Below are positions 1 to 8,024 of a stretch of DNA of 64,000 nucleotides, piece after piece. Below the pieces are notes generated by a model, which was not told the origin of the DNA, searched no databases, and saw only the letters and a list, made by a program, of their open reading frames with translations. Position numbers and translations under genes: made by a program. Source of the stretch: Trichocoleus sp. (GTDB lineage Bacteria > Cyanobacteriota > Cyanobacteriia > Elainellales > Elainellaceae); assembly GCA_036702865.1 (NCBI GenBank), contig DATNQD010000059.1, positions 186,001-250,000 on the forward strand. The letters run 5' to 3'. Position 1 is the stretch's first letter. Each line of letters opens with the position of its first letter.

Positions 1-2
1 CA

Positions 3-419
3 GATCATCCGTTGGCTCAATTCAGTCGCGTCCCCTGGACTGAGTTATCTTACTATCCTCAAGTTGTCTTTAAGGACGGTTATGGAATGCAGCGATTGGT
101 ACAGGAGCAGTTTCAGCGACATGGGCTGACGCTACAGGCGGCGATCGAACTCAATACGCTGGATGGTTTTCGGGGCATGGTACGGCAGGGAAATTTGACG
201 GCTCTATTACCGCGATCGGCTTTGCAAGAGATCCAGCAGGATAAAACTTTGGCAATCCGCCCCACTGAAGAGCCAGTGCTGAGCCGTCAGGTTGTTCTTG
301 TTACGACCCAGGATCGGCTAGACATTCCTCCAATTCAACATTTCCGGACACTTGTGCAACAATTGATCGCCATACCCTTGAACGATCAAGCACCAATCCT
401 GACGAATGAAAAAGTTTAG
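3..419 (+). CDS. LysR-family transcriptional regulator, C-terminal part (5' end outside window)
   Basis: The reading frame is open from the first bases of the window, so only the last ~138 residues are seen. They match the second half of a LysR substrate-binding domain: the stretch around FKDGYGMQRLVQEQF is followed by an LDGFRGMVRQGN segment and then ALLPRSAL, the usual V-x-x-G-x-G-x-x-x-L-P-type core. The N-terminal winged helix-turn-helix lies upstream and is not visible. LysR proteins bind DNA as tetramers and respond to a small-molecule co-inducer, but target and ligand cannot be inferred here. No partner gene is visible because the divergent neighbour, if any, is off the window. Family call is good; specific role unknown. 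Confidence 0.75.
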   Translation, partial: DHPLAQFSRVPWTELSYYPQVVFKDGYGMQRLVQEQFQRHGLTLQAAIELNTLDGFRGMVRQGNLTALLPRSALQEIQQDKTLAIRPTEEPVLSRQVVLVTTQDRLDIPPIQHFRTLVQQLIAIPLNDQAPILTNEKV

Positions 420-561
420 CTCGGCTTGAAATTGTTGGCTCTGGACAACGCATAGTCCAGCTCTGCGATAGAAAGAACAAAGGCTTTAAATTTACTTCTC
501 TTCAAGTCTTATTTTTAATTTCCTTAAAGATATTGTCTCTGAATCTTTAACCTGAAATTCC

Positions 562-1635
562 ATGAGCGATGCGTTTCGAGAACTTCTGCGTAAGGTGGGC
601 AGTGGCTCCCATACTAGTGAAAGTCTGACTCGTGATGAAGCGGCAGCAGCAACTCGGATGATGTTGCGCCAAGAGGCAACTCCTGCCCAAATTGGTGCTT
701 TCATGATTGCCCACCGCATTAAACGTCCGACTGGTGAAGAACTAGCAGGAATGCTTGATGCCTATGAAGAACTCGGACCCAGGCTCAATTCCATTGCTGC
801 CCCTTTCCGGACTGTTGTCATGGGCATTCCCTATGATGGTCGATCGCGCACTGCGCCGATTAATCCATTAGTTGCGCTGTTGCTGGCTGCCGTTGGTTGC
901 CCAGTGGTTATGCATGGGGGGCGACGGATGCCGACGAAAGAAGGAATTCCGCTGGCTGAAATCTGGCAGGGGCTTGGGGCTGATTGGACCCATTTATCGC
1001 TAGAGCAAGTGCAGCAGGTGTTTAACCAAACGCGCCTTGGCTTTGTTTATCTACCGACCCATTTTCCCCTCGCTGAAGCGATCGTTCCGTACCGAGAACA
1101 GATTGGCAAGCGCCCACCTTTTGCGACAGTCGAGCTATTTTGGTGTCCTTTTGCTGGGGATGCGCTTGTTGTTTCTGGATTTGTGCATCCACCAACAGAG
1201 GAAATGGCAAAGACGGCTTTTAGCCTGCGAGGGACGACTCGCTTTATGACCGTCAAAGGCTTAGAAGGTAGCTGCGACTTGCCACGCGATCGAACCTGCA
1301 TTATTGGCATCAGCAATCCAGATTCAAATCCACCGTTCGATCGGCTCTTGCTCCATCCGCGTGACTATCATTTTGCAGCAGTAGATGTGCCTTTAACCAC
1401 TGATGCTGAACTGATGACTCAACTGCAAGCAGTCTTACAGGGTGAATCTGGGGAACTGCTGGAATCTGCGATTTGGAATGGCGGCTTCTACCTCTGGCAG
1501 GTTGGCTTCTGCCCGGATCTTGAGTCAGGGCTAACAAACGCGAGAGATTTCTTCACCAGCGGCAAGGTTGCTCAGCACCTAACAAAACTCCAGCAAGCAA
1601 TTGCCTCCTGTAAGCAGGTTGAGGCAGCTCGCTAA
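562..1635 (+). CDS. TrpD-like (anthranilate phosphoribosyltransferase-family) protein with altered PRPP motif
   Basis: This 357-residue protein has the fold signature of anthranilate phosphoribosyltransferases: an N-terminal helical domain (TRDEAAAATRMMLRQEATPAQIGAF, a glycosyltransferase family 3 N-domain pattern) followed by the larger catalytic-type domain. The PRPP-binding motif GTGGD of true TrpD is replaced by GIPYDG at about residues 92-97, and the KHGNR motif by MHGGRR. It is therefore more like the TrpD2/YbiB group than the tryptophan enzyme. That group is known to bind nucleic acid in some bacteria; whether this one is an enzyme is unclear. It lies 53 bp upstream of thiD on the same strand and may be co-transcribed with it. 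The ATG start is the first in frame. Confidence 0.7.
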   Translation: MSDAFRELLRKVGSGSHTSESLTRDEAAAATRMMLRQEATPAQIGAFMIAHRIKRPTGEELAGMLDAYEELGPRLNSIAAPFRTVVMGIPYDGRSRTAPINPLVALLLAAVGCPVVMHGGRRMPTKEGIPLAEIWQGLGADWTHLSLEQVQQVFNQTRLGFVYLPTHFPLAEAIVPYREQIGKRPPFATVELFWCPFAGDALVVSGFVHPPTEEMAKTAFSLRGTTRFMTVKGLEGSCDLPRDRTCIIGISNPDSNPPFDRLLLHPRDYHFAAVDVPLTTDAELMTQLQAVLQGESGELLESAIWNGGFYLWQVGFCPDLESGLTNARDFFTSGKVAQHLTKLQQAIASCKQVEAAR

Positions 1636-1688
1636 ACGATGGTGGCAGCAAAGGATAAACTAGAGTTTTGCGTTGGTTTTGTAGGTTG

Positions 1689-2501
1689 ATGGTGAATTCC
1701 ATTCCCGTTGCAATGACGATCGCAGGCTCTGACAGCGGAGGGGGAGCAGGCATTCAAGCCGACTTGCGAACGTTTTCCTTTCATCAAGTTCATGGCACCA
1801 GTGTTTTGACCTGTATCACAGCCCAAAACACTGTAGGCGTGACTCGCGTTGATGCCCTCCCGCCCGAAGCAGTTGCTGCTCAAATTACCGCAGTGGTTGA
1901 AGATATTGGAGTGCAGGCACTCAAAACAGGAATGCTGCTCAATCAGGCAATTATTGCGATCGTGGTTGAGCAAGTCTTGTCGTTTGGTTTGCCAAATTTG
2001 GTTGTCGATCCAGTTATGGTATCTCGTACAGGAGCACAGCTCATTGATGACAGTGCTGTTGCGACCCTGCGCGATCGACTCATCCCGCTGGCAACGGTGC
2101 TGACGCCAAATCGCTACGAAGCACAGATCCTGAGCGGTTTAGAGATTACAACCTTGGAAGAAATGCAAACGGCAGCCGAAAAAATTTTGCGGCTTGGTGC
2201 GAAAGCGGTCTTGGTGAAAGGGGGCGGCATGGCAGGTGCTCTGCGGGGAGTTGATGTCTGGTTTGACGGCGATCGGCTGGAAGTTTTAAGGACAGAAACT
2301 GTAGATACAACAGATACACATGGAACAGGCTGTACCCTATCCGCAGCCATTGCAGCAAACTTAGCGCAAGGCAAAGATAGCTTTTCCTCTGTCAAAGCGG
2401 CAAAAAACTATGTGACAAAAGCCCTCCGTCATGCCCTACGCATTGGGCAGGGGCAGGGGCCAGTCGGTCATTTTTTCCCATTAATTCAGGCGGACGGCTA
2501 A
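1689..2501 (+). CDS. thiD: Hydroxymethylpyrimidine/phosphomethylpyrimidine kinase ThiD
   Basis: ThiD phosphorylates 4-amino-5-hydroxymethyl-2-methylpyrimidine twice to make HMP-PP for thiamine synthesis. Ribokinase-fold motifs are clear: TIAGSDSGGGAGIQAD at the N terminus (substrate pocket), DPVMVS, the TPNRYEA segment, and the C-terminal anion-hole motif DTHGTGCTLSAAIA with the catalytic Asp/Gly-Thr-Gly-Cys region. Length of 270 residues is normal. The frame opens upstream at a TTG at 1668, but the ATG at 1689 puts the GSD motif at the usual distance from the N terminus, so it was chosen. It follows the TrpD-like gene closely. No thiamine riboswitch was recognised upstream. Confidence 0.93.
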   Translation: MVNSIPVAMTIAGSDSGGGAGIQADLRTFSFHQVHGTSVLTCITAQNTVGVTRVDALPPEAVAAQITAVVEDIGVQALKTGMLLNQAIIAIVVEQVLSFGLPNLVVDPVMVSRTGAQLIDDSAVATLRDRLIPLATVLTPNRYEAQILSGLEITTLEEMQTAAEKILRLGAKAVLVKGGGMAGALRGVDVWFDGDRLEVLRTETVDTTDTHGTGCTLSAAIAANLAQGKDSFSSVKAAKNYVTKALRHALRIGQGQGPVGHFFPLIQADG

Positions 2502-2551
2502 CTCTGAGCAGTTCCGCTATGATGCAGATTACGCAGCAGTGAGACTTGAGA

Positions 2552-3085
2552 ATGCCCAAATTCGCAAACACGCTGGCATGGCAGCAGGCTGAGCTTTTAA
2601 TGCAGCCCGTTTTTATTCGGGTTATTGATAATATTCGCAAGCAGTTGGAGCAGTCGAACTGGAAAGGAACCTATCGAGATATCCAGGTCTGGTCGGCGGA
2701 TGTGCCAGAAGAAACAAAGGCGATCGTTGTGCAGCTTCAGCAAGATTTAGCAGCGGCAACGCCGGAAGAAGCTGAAGAAATTCATACGGCACTTGATCAA
2801 CTGCCCAAGCCCTATCCCGGTTATCAGCTCTGTTTGGAACACCACAATCGGCAAATTACTGTTGATCTCTGGGAACTCTGCTATCAAATTTGTTTCCGCA
2901 ACTATAGTTCAGTCTTGAATGCGCTAGACAGCGACATGACTGTTGAAATTGATACCAGCCTAATTGATGAAACAGGAGATGTAGACTGGCATCGATTAGA
3001 CGAAAAAGCCAAGCGGATTATTGAACAAATTTTTTCGAGTTTATCGGGTGGGCAAGAGGCGATCGAATCAGAATCAGAAGGGTGA
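2552..3085 (+). CDS. Conserved cyanobacterial protein of unknown function
   Basis: A soluble protein of 177 residues, rich in Glu and Gln, with no signal peptide or membrane span. It starts MPKFANTLAWQQAELLMQP and has a hydrophobic central segment (LCLEHHNRQITVDLWELCYQICFRNY) followed by an acidic C-terminal tail. I recognise the general style of a cyanobacterial conserved protein but no named domain. The ATG at 2552 is preferred over the TTG two codons upstream. It follows thiD by 50 bp on the same strand and may be part of that transcript. No function is proposed. Confidence 0.65.
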   Translation: MPKFANTLAWQQAELLMQPVFIRVIDNIRKQLEQSNWKGTYRDIQVWSADVPEETKAIVVQLQQDLAAATPEEAEEIHTALDQLPKPYPGYQLCLEHHNRQITVDLWELCYQICFRNYSSVLNALDSDMTVEIDTSLIDETGDVDWHRLDEKAKRIIEQIFSSLSGGQEAIESESEG

Positions 3086-3134
3086 GTTGAGAATTGGCTA
3101 AACCTGGGAATGCCAAGGGAAGAAGTGCGTTTTC

Positions 3135-4034
3135 TCAGTCTCCACCAGGGACAGAAATAATTCGCCAGCTTCCACCCACTTGCCCAAAGACAACCTGATA
3201 GCTCAAAGGGCGATAGGCATACTTGTTGGAGACATAGCCGCGCTGACCGTTTGGCAGAATCACAGGTGTCCAGCCGTCCAGATTTTCCACCTGCTGAACC
3301 CGCTCCTCTGGGGCAAGCTGATTCCAGGCTTCTAGATCAAATTGCACCACTTCATTTGAAAGAACGCCGATGACTGGGCTTTCTCGCTGCGGTTGAGTCC
3401 GCACATTCACCTGATTTCCCGCCACAATCACCCGGCTGATTTCATAACTGACACCCGACTCTGAATTGGGATTGGGATATTGCTGATTAAAAGCCCGGAT
3501 CACATTTGGACAAGCCCAAACTTCAGAAGTTGGATCGATAGATGGATAATCTTTGGGCGAGAGATCAGTGCATCCGTGAGCCAGAGATTTTTCCAGAACG
3601 TTCCAGAACCAGGCGTTAGGATTCGCCAAGTCGAGTTGCTCTGGTGGTAAGGGTCTACCAAAGCCCAGGTTGAGACCACCTTGAGGGATTAATGCCTGCA
3701 CAAACGGAGCATTGCGATCGTAAATTGCCTGCTTCAATTGCCGACGGAACTGATAAAAGGCGCTATCCACGGGGACGGCATCGGTCAGGGTCAGAGGTTG
3801 GCGCGGAAACGGATTCGCTTGAGCTTGGCTGGTTGCAGCAGGTGAAACGTCTTGATAAGGAGTTGCTTGCTGGGGTGCTGCTGGGGGCTGATTTGTAGAA
3901 GATGAAGATACAGATTGCGCGATCGAACCTGGATCAGCAGCTTTTGGCTGGGAATACATCAAGCTTGCGACACTCGCGCCCGCAATTGCTGCACAAGTTA
4001 CTGTAAAAAGGACAAATAGCTGAGGGCTTTTCAT
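3135..4034 (-). CDS. Exported or membrane-anchored SH3-domain protein
   Basis: The protein of 299 residues begins with a short hydrophobic segment (FVLFTVTCAAIAGASVASLMYS) that acts as a signal peptide or anchor. A Pro/Gln/Ser/Ala-rich linker of about 60 residues follows, then a globular region and a C-terminal bacterial SH3 (SH3b) domain, seen as NVRTQPQRESPVIGVL through GWTPVILPNGQRGYVSNKY. SH3b domains usually bind peptidoglycan or peptides in the periplasm. An ATG at 4034 is preferred over one 13 codons upstream, because it places the basic-hydrophobic signal at the very N terminus. The gene is convergent with the upstream conserved gene and divergent from the YgfZ-like gene. Ligand unknown. 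Confidence 0.7.
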   Translation of the reverse strand: MKSPQLFVLFTVTCAAIAGASVASLMYSQPKAADPGSIAQSVSSSSTNQPPAAPQQATPYQDVSPAATSQAQANPFPRQPLTLTDAVPVDSAFYQFRRQLKQAIYDRNAPFVQALIPQGGLNLGFGRPLPPEQLDLANPNAWFWNVLEKSLAHGCTDLSPKDYPSIDPTSEVWACPNVIRAFNQQYPNPNSESGVSYEISRVIVAGNQVNVRTQPQRESPVIGVLSNEVVQFDLEAWNQLAPEERVQQVENLDGWTPVILPNGQRGYVSNKYAYRPLSYQVVFGQVGGSWRIISVPGGD

Positions 4035-4201
4035 AGAATTGAAGCTGAGGGATAAAGCGAAGAGATAAAACAAACTAGTTCTAATGACTACAGCAGCGCC
4101 ACTCTAGTTTCAGAGCAGTGACTCGGTATGATTGAGAAAAGAATTTTTGCCCGCTCCTGACATTGAGCTCCTTGGAATCCGCCCCATCAGCAGACAGAAA
4201 G

Positions 4202-5251
4202 ATGACAAAACAAGAATTGCAAAAAGCTTATGGTGCCGAGTTTATGACGGTGGCAGAGGTTGAAGTTCCTGCCCACTTCGGCAATGATCAAGATGCTTTG
4301 CAAACAATTGAAGCCAGTGCAACCCTCTATGACCGCTCCCACTGGGGACGCATTTTGGTTACAGGGGACGATCGCCTGCGCTTTTTGCACAATCAAACCA
4401 CCAATAACTTTCAGATCCTGGAACCGGGGCAGGGCTGCGATACTGTTTTTGTTAATCCAACGGCTCGCACGATCGATCTCGTCACTGCTTATGTTTTAGA
4501 AGATGCAGTGCTGCTGCTCACTTCTCCGGGCTACGCGCCAAAGCTCATTGCCTGGATGGATCAATACATTTTCTTTGCAGATAAAGTAGATCTCAAAGAT
4601 ATTACTTCCACCACAGCCGCATTCAGCCTCATGGGCTCGGAAAGTGATGCCTTACTGCAGGGAATTGGGGGTGGGGCGATCATGGGTGAATCCTTTGCAA
4701 CTCATCAGATGTTGTCACTGGGAGGCGTTGAGGTACGAGTTGCTGCGGGTAGTGGACTGGCAATTCCTGGCTATACCCTCATTGTTGAGGCTGAACAAGC
4801 AGCTCTGTTGTGGAAAGCGTTGGTCGAAGCAGGCGCAACCCCGATCGGAGAACAAGCCTGGAATCAACTTCGCATCCTGCAAGGTCGTCCCCTGCCAGGG
4901 CAAGAACTGACTGAAGACTATAACCCTCTAGAAGCTGGTCTCTGGTACACTATTTCCCTCAACAAGGGCTGTTACATCGGGCAAGAGACGATCGCTCGCC
5001 TCCATACGTACAAAGGCGTGAAACAGCAGCTCTGGGGAATTAAGCTGACTCAGCCTACTGCCCCCCAAAGCACAATTACTGTGGGTGAAGAGCGGGTTGG
5101 CATCTTAACCAGCTATGCCCAGACGCCAGAGGGCCACTTTGGACTTGCCTATATCCGGACGAAGGCGATCGTGCCCGATCTCAAAGTACAGGTTGGTGAA
5201 GCTCAAGGCACCCTGGTTCCGCTACCCTTCCTGAATCACGAATATTTGTAG
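4202..5251 (+). CDS. Folate-binding YgfZ / GcvT-fold protein
   Basis: This 349-residue protein belongs to the YgfZ/GcvT (aminomethyltransferase-like) superfamily. The diagnostic YgfZ motif K-G-C-Y-x-G-Q-E is present as KGCYIGQE at about residue 259, and LYDRSHWGRILVTGDDRLRFLHNQTTNNF is typical of the first barrel. YgfZ proteins bind folate and support repair or assembly of Fe-S enzymes such as MiaB; true glycine cleavage T-proteins lack the KGCYxGQE motif. The frame opens at a TTG at 4163, but the ATG at 4202 gives the N terminus usual for cyanobacterial members. Neither candidate has a strong Shine-Dalgarno, so the start is uncertain. It stands alone on its strand. Confidence 0.85.
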   Translation: MTKQELQKAYGAEFMTVAEVEVPAHFGNDQDALQTIEASATLYDRSHWGRILVTGDDRLRFLHNQTTNNFQILEPGQGCDTVFVNPTARTIDLVTAYVLEDAVLLLTSPGYAPKLIAWMDQYIFFADKVDLKDITSTTAAFSLMGSESDALLQGIGGGAIMGESFATHQMLSLGGVEVRVAAGSGLAIPGYTLIVEAEQAALLWKALVEAGATPIGEQAWNQLRILQGRPLPGQELTEDYNPLEAGLWYTISLNKGCYIGQETIARLHTYKGVKQQLWGIKLTQPTAPQSTITVGEERVGILTSYAQTPEGHFGLAYIRTKAIVPDLKVQVGEAQGTLVPLPFLNHEYL

Positions 5252-5297
5252 AAGCTGAAAATAGAAGCTGAAAATCAAGATTGAATCCCAGTGGAGG

Positions 5298-5771
5298 TCA
5301 ACCAGGCGCAATTTTTGCTAACACCGCTTTCACTTCTGGCGGTAATCGTCGCATCACTTTTCCAGTTTCTCGATTGAGCGGTATGAGGGTCACCTGTGCA
5401 GTGACGTATCGTTCTTTCCCATCGGGAGACTGAATCTCATAGTCCCAATAAAGTCGGACGCCTTGCATCTGCTGCATCCGAGTTTTAATCCTGGCTGCCA
5501 TGCCCATCCGCAGCGATTGGTGATAGCGAATTGAGAGTTCTACGACGGGCAGATCACAGCCCATTGCCACCCAATCCGCATAGTCAACCCCAAACGATCG
5601 CAGGCACTCAACTCTTGCTTCTTCCATCCAGGCAACATAAGAACCATGCCAAACAATTCCAGCGTAGTCAGTATGATGAGGCTGTACTCGAATGGGATAA
5701 ATAAACCAGTTTTCGATCGATTGGGAATCAAGATTTTGAATTGAGTCGATCGGGTCTAATTCAGATGGCAT
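5298..5771 (-). CDS. Hotdog-fold acyl-CoA thioesterase (4HBT/YbgC type)
   Basis: The 157-residue protein has a single hotdog domain of the 4-hydroxybenzoyl-CoA thioesterase type. The catalytic-loop motif is HHTDYAGIVWHGSYVAWMEEAR, in which the Asp of HTDYAG is the expected nucleophile or general base. Such enzymes hydrolyse short or aromatic acyl-CoAs; in cyanobacteria one relative cleaves DHNA-CoA for phylloquinone synthesis, but this protein cannot be assigned to that step from sequence alone. The ATG at 5771 is preferred to the TTG three codons upstream. It is convergent with the YgfZ-like gene and divergent from the universal stress protein gene. Confidence 0.8.
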   Translation of the reverse strand: MPSELDPIDSIQNLDSQSIENWFIYPIRVQPHHTDYAGIVWHGSYVAWMEEARVECLRSFGVDYADWVAMGCDLPVVELSIRYHQSLRMGMAARIKTRMQQMQGVRLYWDYEIQSPDGKERYVTAQVTLIPLNRETGKVMRRLPPEVKAVLAKIAPG

Positions 5772-6165
5772 TATCCGCAATTGCCGTTTAATACTTTTAA
5801 TTTCTGTTGCATTTCTACATTATCCTTTACATTGCGAATGTTGTGATTGCTTGATAGCAGAACTCTATTTTCAATTCTTATTAAGGTGTCTGCTGTTCTT
5901 GTAGAGAGACAGTTAAACGGATAAAGGAAAACCTTCCAGCCGAACTAATCCTAGAAAAATCAAAATCATAATATTGACAGTAATTCAAGAAGTGGTATTA
6001 GTGACAGTGCCGTCCATTAGTGCTGAAAGATCGATTTATAAAGCGAATTGAAACGATTATTTTTATACTCACAATTTTGTTTCCAAGCTGTCATAGACTG
6101 AATCATGAACGATGACATAACCACCCCCATACATTTAGCCTGAAGCCTTTGGTTAAGGAGTAATT
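5772..6165. other. Divergent intergenic region, thioesterase / universal stress protein
   Basis: About 390 AT-rich bases between two divergent genes. It must hold both promoters. A candidate sigma-70 promoter facing the stress protein is listed separately at 5974-6001, and an AAGGAG Shine-Dalgarno lies just before 6166. No additional gene was recognised. Confidence 0.6.
5974..6001 (+). promoter_or_regulatory. Candidate sigma-70 promoter of the universal stress protein gene
   Basis: A perfect -35 hexamer TTGACA (5974-5979) is followed after 16 bp by TATTAG (5996-6001), close to the TATAAT consensus. It lies 165 bp upstream of the start codon, implying a long 5' leader. Seen by eye only; no transcription start is known. 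Confidence 0.35.
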
Positions 6166-7020
6166 ATGATAGAAAAAATTTTGCTCGCAAACTCCGGTAC
6201 AGGACATACGGAGGAAATGCTGAAGGCACTGATGGAAATCCCCATAATCCAGCGTGCCAAAGTAACAGTGCTGCATGTCGTTTCCCCTCAAGTAACAGCC
6301 GATGGCATGACTGCAAAATGGGAAGAGGGAGGCAAGATTCTTGCCAGTGCAATTCAGAGCCTCAATCTCGATCCCACTCAAGTCAACGCGATGCTGCGGG
6401 AAGGTGATCCTAAAGACATTGTCTGTCGAGTCGCTGAAGAAATGGACGCTGATCTCATTATTATGGGTTCGCGAGGCTTGAAGCGGATTCAGTCGATTCT
6501 GGAAAACTCAGTCAGCCAATATGTCTTTCAGCTGGCATCCCGTCCAATGTTGCTTGTTAAAGATGATCTTTATGTCAAGAAGATCAGTCGTGTTATGGTA
6601 GCTCTGGATAAATCTGACACCTCAAAAGATGCGCTCAAGCTGGCAATCTCTCTCATTCGAGACGTCAAGAATGGACAGCTCGTTCTGGTCCACACCAATC
6701 CTGATCTCAAGCTCAAGCCAGGTGAAATTGCAGCCAACCCGAACGAAGATCCTGTCTTAATTCCAGCAATTACAGAAGCGAAGAAACTTGGCATCAACTA
6801 CCGCTGTATTGCGCCTGAAGGAAAACCGGGTGAGCGGATCTGTCAGGTTGCGGAAGAGATGAACGTTGACTTGTTAATTCTTGGTTCTCCCGATCGCCGT
6901 CCCTCGATTGCCAAGGGTCTACCGGACCTCGATCGTCTTCTGGGGCAGTCTCTTTCAGATTACGTCCGAGTCTATGCAAATTGTCCTGTATTGCTAGTAC
7001 GCCCTAAAACTGCGGCATAA
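6166..7020 (+). CDS. Tandem-domain universal stress protein (UspA family)
   Basis: The 284-residue protein contains two UspA domains, roughly residues 1-135 and 140-284. Each is an alpha/beta nucleotide-binding fold. Domain 1 has the ATP-binding loop as IIMGSRGLKRIQSILENS, close to the G-x2-G-x9-G-S/T consensus although the last Gly is replaced by Asn. Domain 2 has LILGSPDRRPS, a more divergent loop. Tandem Usp proteins bind ATP or AMP and help in stress or dormancy states. A good Shine-Dalgarno (AAGGAG) lies just upstream of the ATG. It is monocistronic: a strong bidirectional terminator follows at 7129. Confidence 0.88.
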   Translation: MIEKILLANSGTGHTEEMLKALMEIPIIQRAKVTVLHVVSPQVTADGMTAKWEEGGKILASAIQSLNLDPTQVNAMLREGDPKDIVCRVAEEMDADLIIMGSRGLKRIQSILENSVSQYVFQLASRPMLLVKDDLYVKKISRVMVALDKSDTSKDALKLAISLIRDVKNGQLVLVHTNPDLKLKPGEIAANPNEDPVLIPAITEAKKLGINYRCIAPEGKPGERICQVAEEMNVDLLILGSPDRRPSIAKGLPDLDRLLGQSLSDYVRVYANCPVLLVRPKTAA

Positions 7021-7047
7021 CCAAATTGCTTATCGGGTAAGTTGCCT

Positions 7048-7118
7048 GCCCGCCTAGTGTTGGAGTACTGATGGAGGACTGGTAATCCTCTGGATTTGAA
7101 CTAATCCGCCAAACCACA
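7048..7118 (+). pseudogene. tRNA-Thr(GGU)-like relic
   Basis: The bases from 7048 read GCCCGCC-TA like a tRNA acceptor strand and positions 8-9. Exactly 26 bases after the start, at tRNA position 27, comes a perfect 5-bp anticodon stem (GAGGA 7074-7078 with TCCTC 7086-7090). It encloses the loop CTGGTAA, whose positions 34-36 read GGT, the tRNA-Thr anticodon, with canonical U33 and A37. Downstream there is no proper variable loop: a 5-bp hairpin with a 6-base loop (7092-7107) follows at once, and there is no strand complementary to GCCCGCC. It may be a decayed tRNA gene or a chance hairpin; it is not a functional tRNA. Confidence 0.3.
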
Positions 7119-7128
7119 AAAACGATAA

Positions 7129-7166
7129 GAGTGCCAGCGGCTAAACCATTTGGCACTCAATTTTTA
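7129..7166. terminator. Bidirectional Rho-independent terminator between usp and psbM
   Basis: A perfect 8-bp inverted repeat, GAGTGCCA (7129-7136) and TGGCACTC (7151-7158), is followed on the plus strand by AATTTTTATT and on the minus strand by a short T-run (reading TTATCGTTTTTG). It sits between the converging stress-protein and psbM genes and can serve both. Confidence 0.75.
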
Positions 7167-7196
7167 TTGCAACAAGTGTAAGGGTCTGGCAAACGC

Positions 7197-7310
7197 TCAG
7201 GATTTGTTTCCTTCCCGGCTGGCGGTCTGGATATAAAGAATAATCAGGAAAACGGCGGGAACCAGAATGAACAGAATTGTTGCTACAAAACCTAAATCAT
7301 TAACTTGCAT
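7197..7310 (-). CDS. psbM: Photosystem II reaction centre protein M
   Basis: This 37-residue reading frame encodes a single-span thylakoid protein beginning [19 protein letters not shown] and ending in the polar tail TASREGNKS. Length, start and hydrophobic profile match PsbM, which sits at the PSII dimer interface. One membrane helix spans roughly residues 6-27. It is transcribed toward the shared terminator at 7129 and lies beside a ferredoxin gene and the psbB-psbT pair, so several photosynthesis genes are clustered here. The frame is too short for most gene callers but the identity is clear. Confidence 0.95.
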   Translation of the reverse strand: MQVNDLGFVATILFILVPAVFLIILYIQTASREGNKS

Positions 7311-7392
7311 GAAATCCAGCCTCTACGCTCATTATGTTAACAATCCATAGGATTAGGATACACCTCATCCTGACCAAAAACGCATGAGCGAA

Positions 7393-7782
7393 CTACTTCT
7401 CAGGTTTTGTCACAATGCTGACAGAGCCATGAACGAGCGTTTGACAAGCCAGACGACAGTTTGCCGATCGCTTTTTCAGCTTGCGCTCCTCAACCTCAGT
7501 GCGGGGTGATAGGTTTTCCATTCCTTCCACCACTTCTACAATGCAAGTTCCACACTGACCATACCCCCCACAGTTCATCATCTTGCCCATGAAGGTGTAG
7601 AGATCAATCCCATTTTCTAGTGCCTTAAATCGCAGATTTGCTCCATCCGCTGCAATCGCTTCTTTATTCTCTTTAACAAACTTGATCGTTCCGCCAAATG
7701 AAGGCTTTGCCGGGGGAACTGCCTCAACCTCAGGAGCTTCCGAGATCTGATCCATCTGTTCTTCTGCACCAGTCTGAGTCAT
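7393..7782 (-). CDS. [2Fe-2S] ferredoxin with N-terminal extension
   Basis: A 129-residue protein with an ~35-residue acidic, Pro-rich N-terminal extension followed by a ferredoxin domain. The cluster motif is [10 protein letters not shown], a C-x5-C-x2-C spacing, and a fourth cysteine lies 28 residues on in NCRLAC. This spacing resembles adrenodoxin/Isc-type ferredoxins rather than the C-x4-C-x2-C of photosynthetic PetF, so a role other than bulk electron transfer from photosystem I is likely. The ATG at 7782 is preferred over a GTG seven codons upstream. It is divergent from psbB, with which it shares a 242-bp promoter region. Redox partner unknown. Confidence 0.85.
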   Translation of the reverse strand: MTQTGAEEQMDQISEAPEVEAVPPAKPSFGGTIKFVKENKEAIAADGANLRFKALENGIDLYTFMGKMMNCGGYGQCGTCIVEVVEGMENLSPRTEVEERKLKKRSANCRLACQTLVHGSVSIVTKPEK

Positions 7783-7944
7783 GCTTGCATTCGCCTCTCG
7801 CACTAGTTACACTTCTTTATACACTTTCATTTTTACAAACTGATTGTCAAACTGTCCAAGATTGTTTTTACTCGATCGCCAAAGTCTTATCAGACCTGGA
7901 GTTGAGTAACAGTAGTCAATCGGTGAGATCCGGTGTCCCCTAAT

Positions 7945-7960
7945 CTGGTAGTCTTACCAG
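7945..7960. promoter_or_regulatory. Short inverted repeat upstream of psbB
   Basis: CTGGTA and TACCAG form a perfect 6-bp inverted repeat with a 4-base spacer, 65 bp upstream of the psbB start. It could be an operator for psbB or the divergent ferredoxin, or a hairpin in the psbB leader. Nothing in the sequence decides between these. Confidence 0.3.
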
Positions 7961-8024
7961 TATTAGACACCTTAATAAAAGGCTGAAGGAAGCGTTGAAA
8001 TTTATAGTAGGAGGAGCGTAGTCG

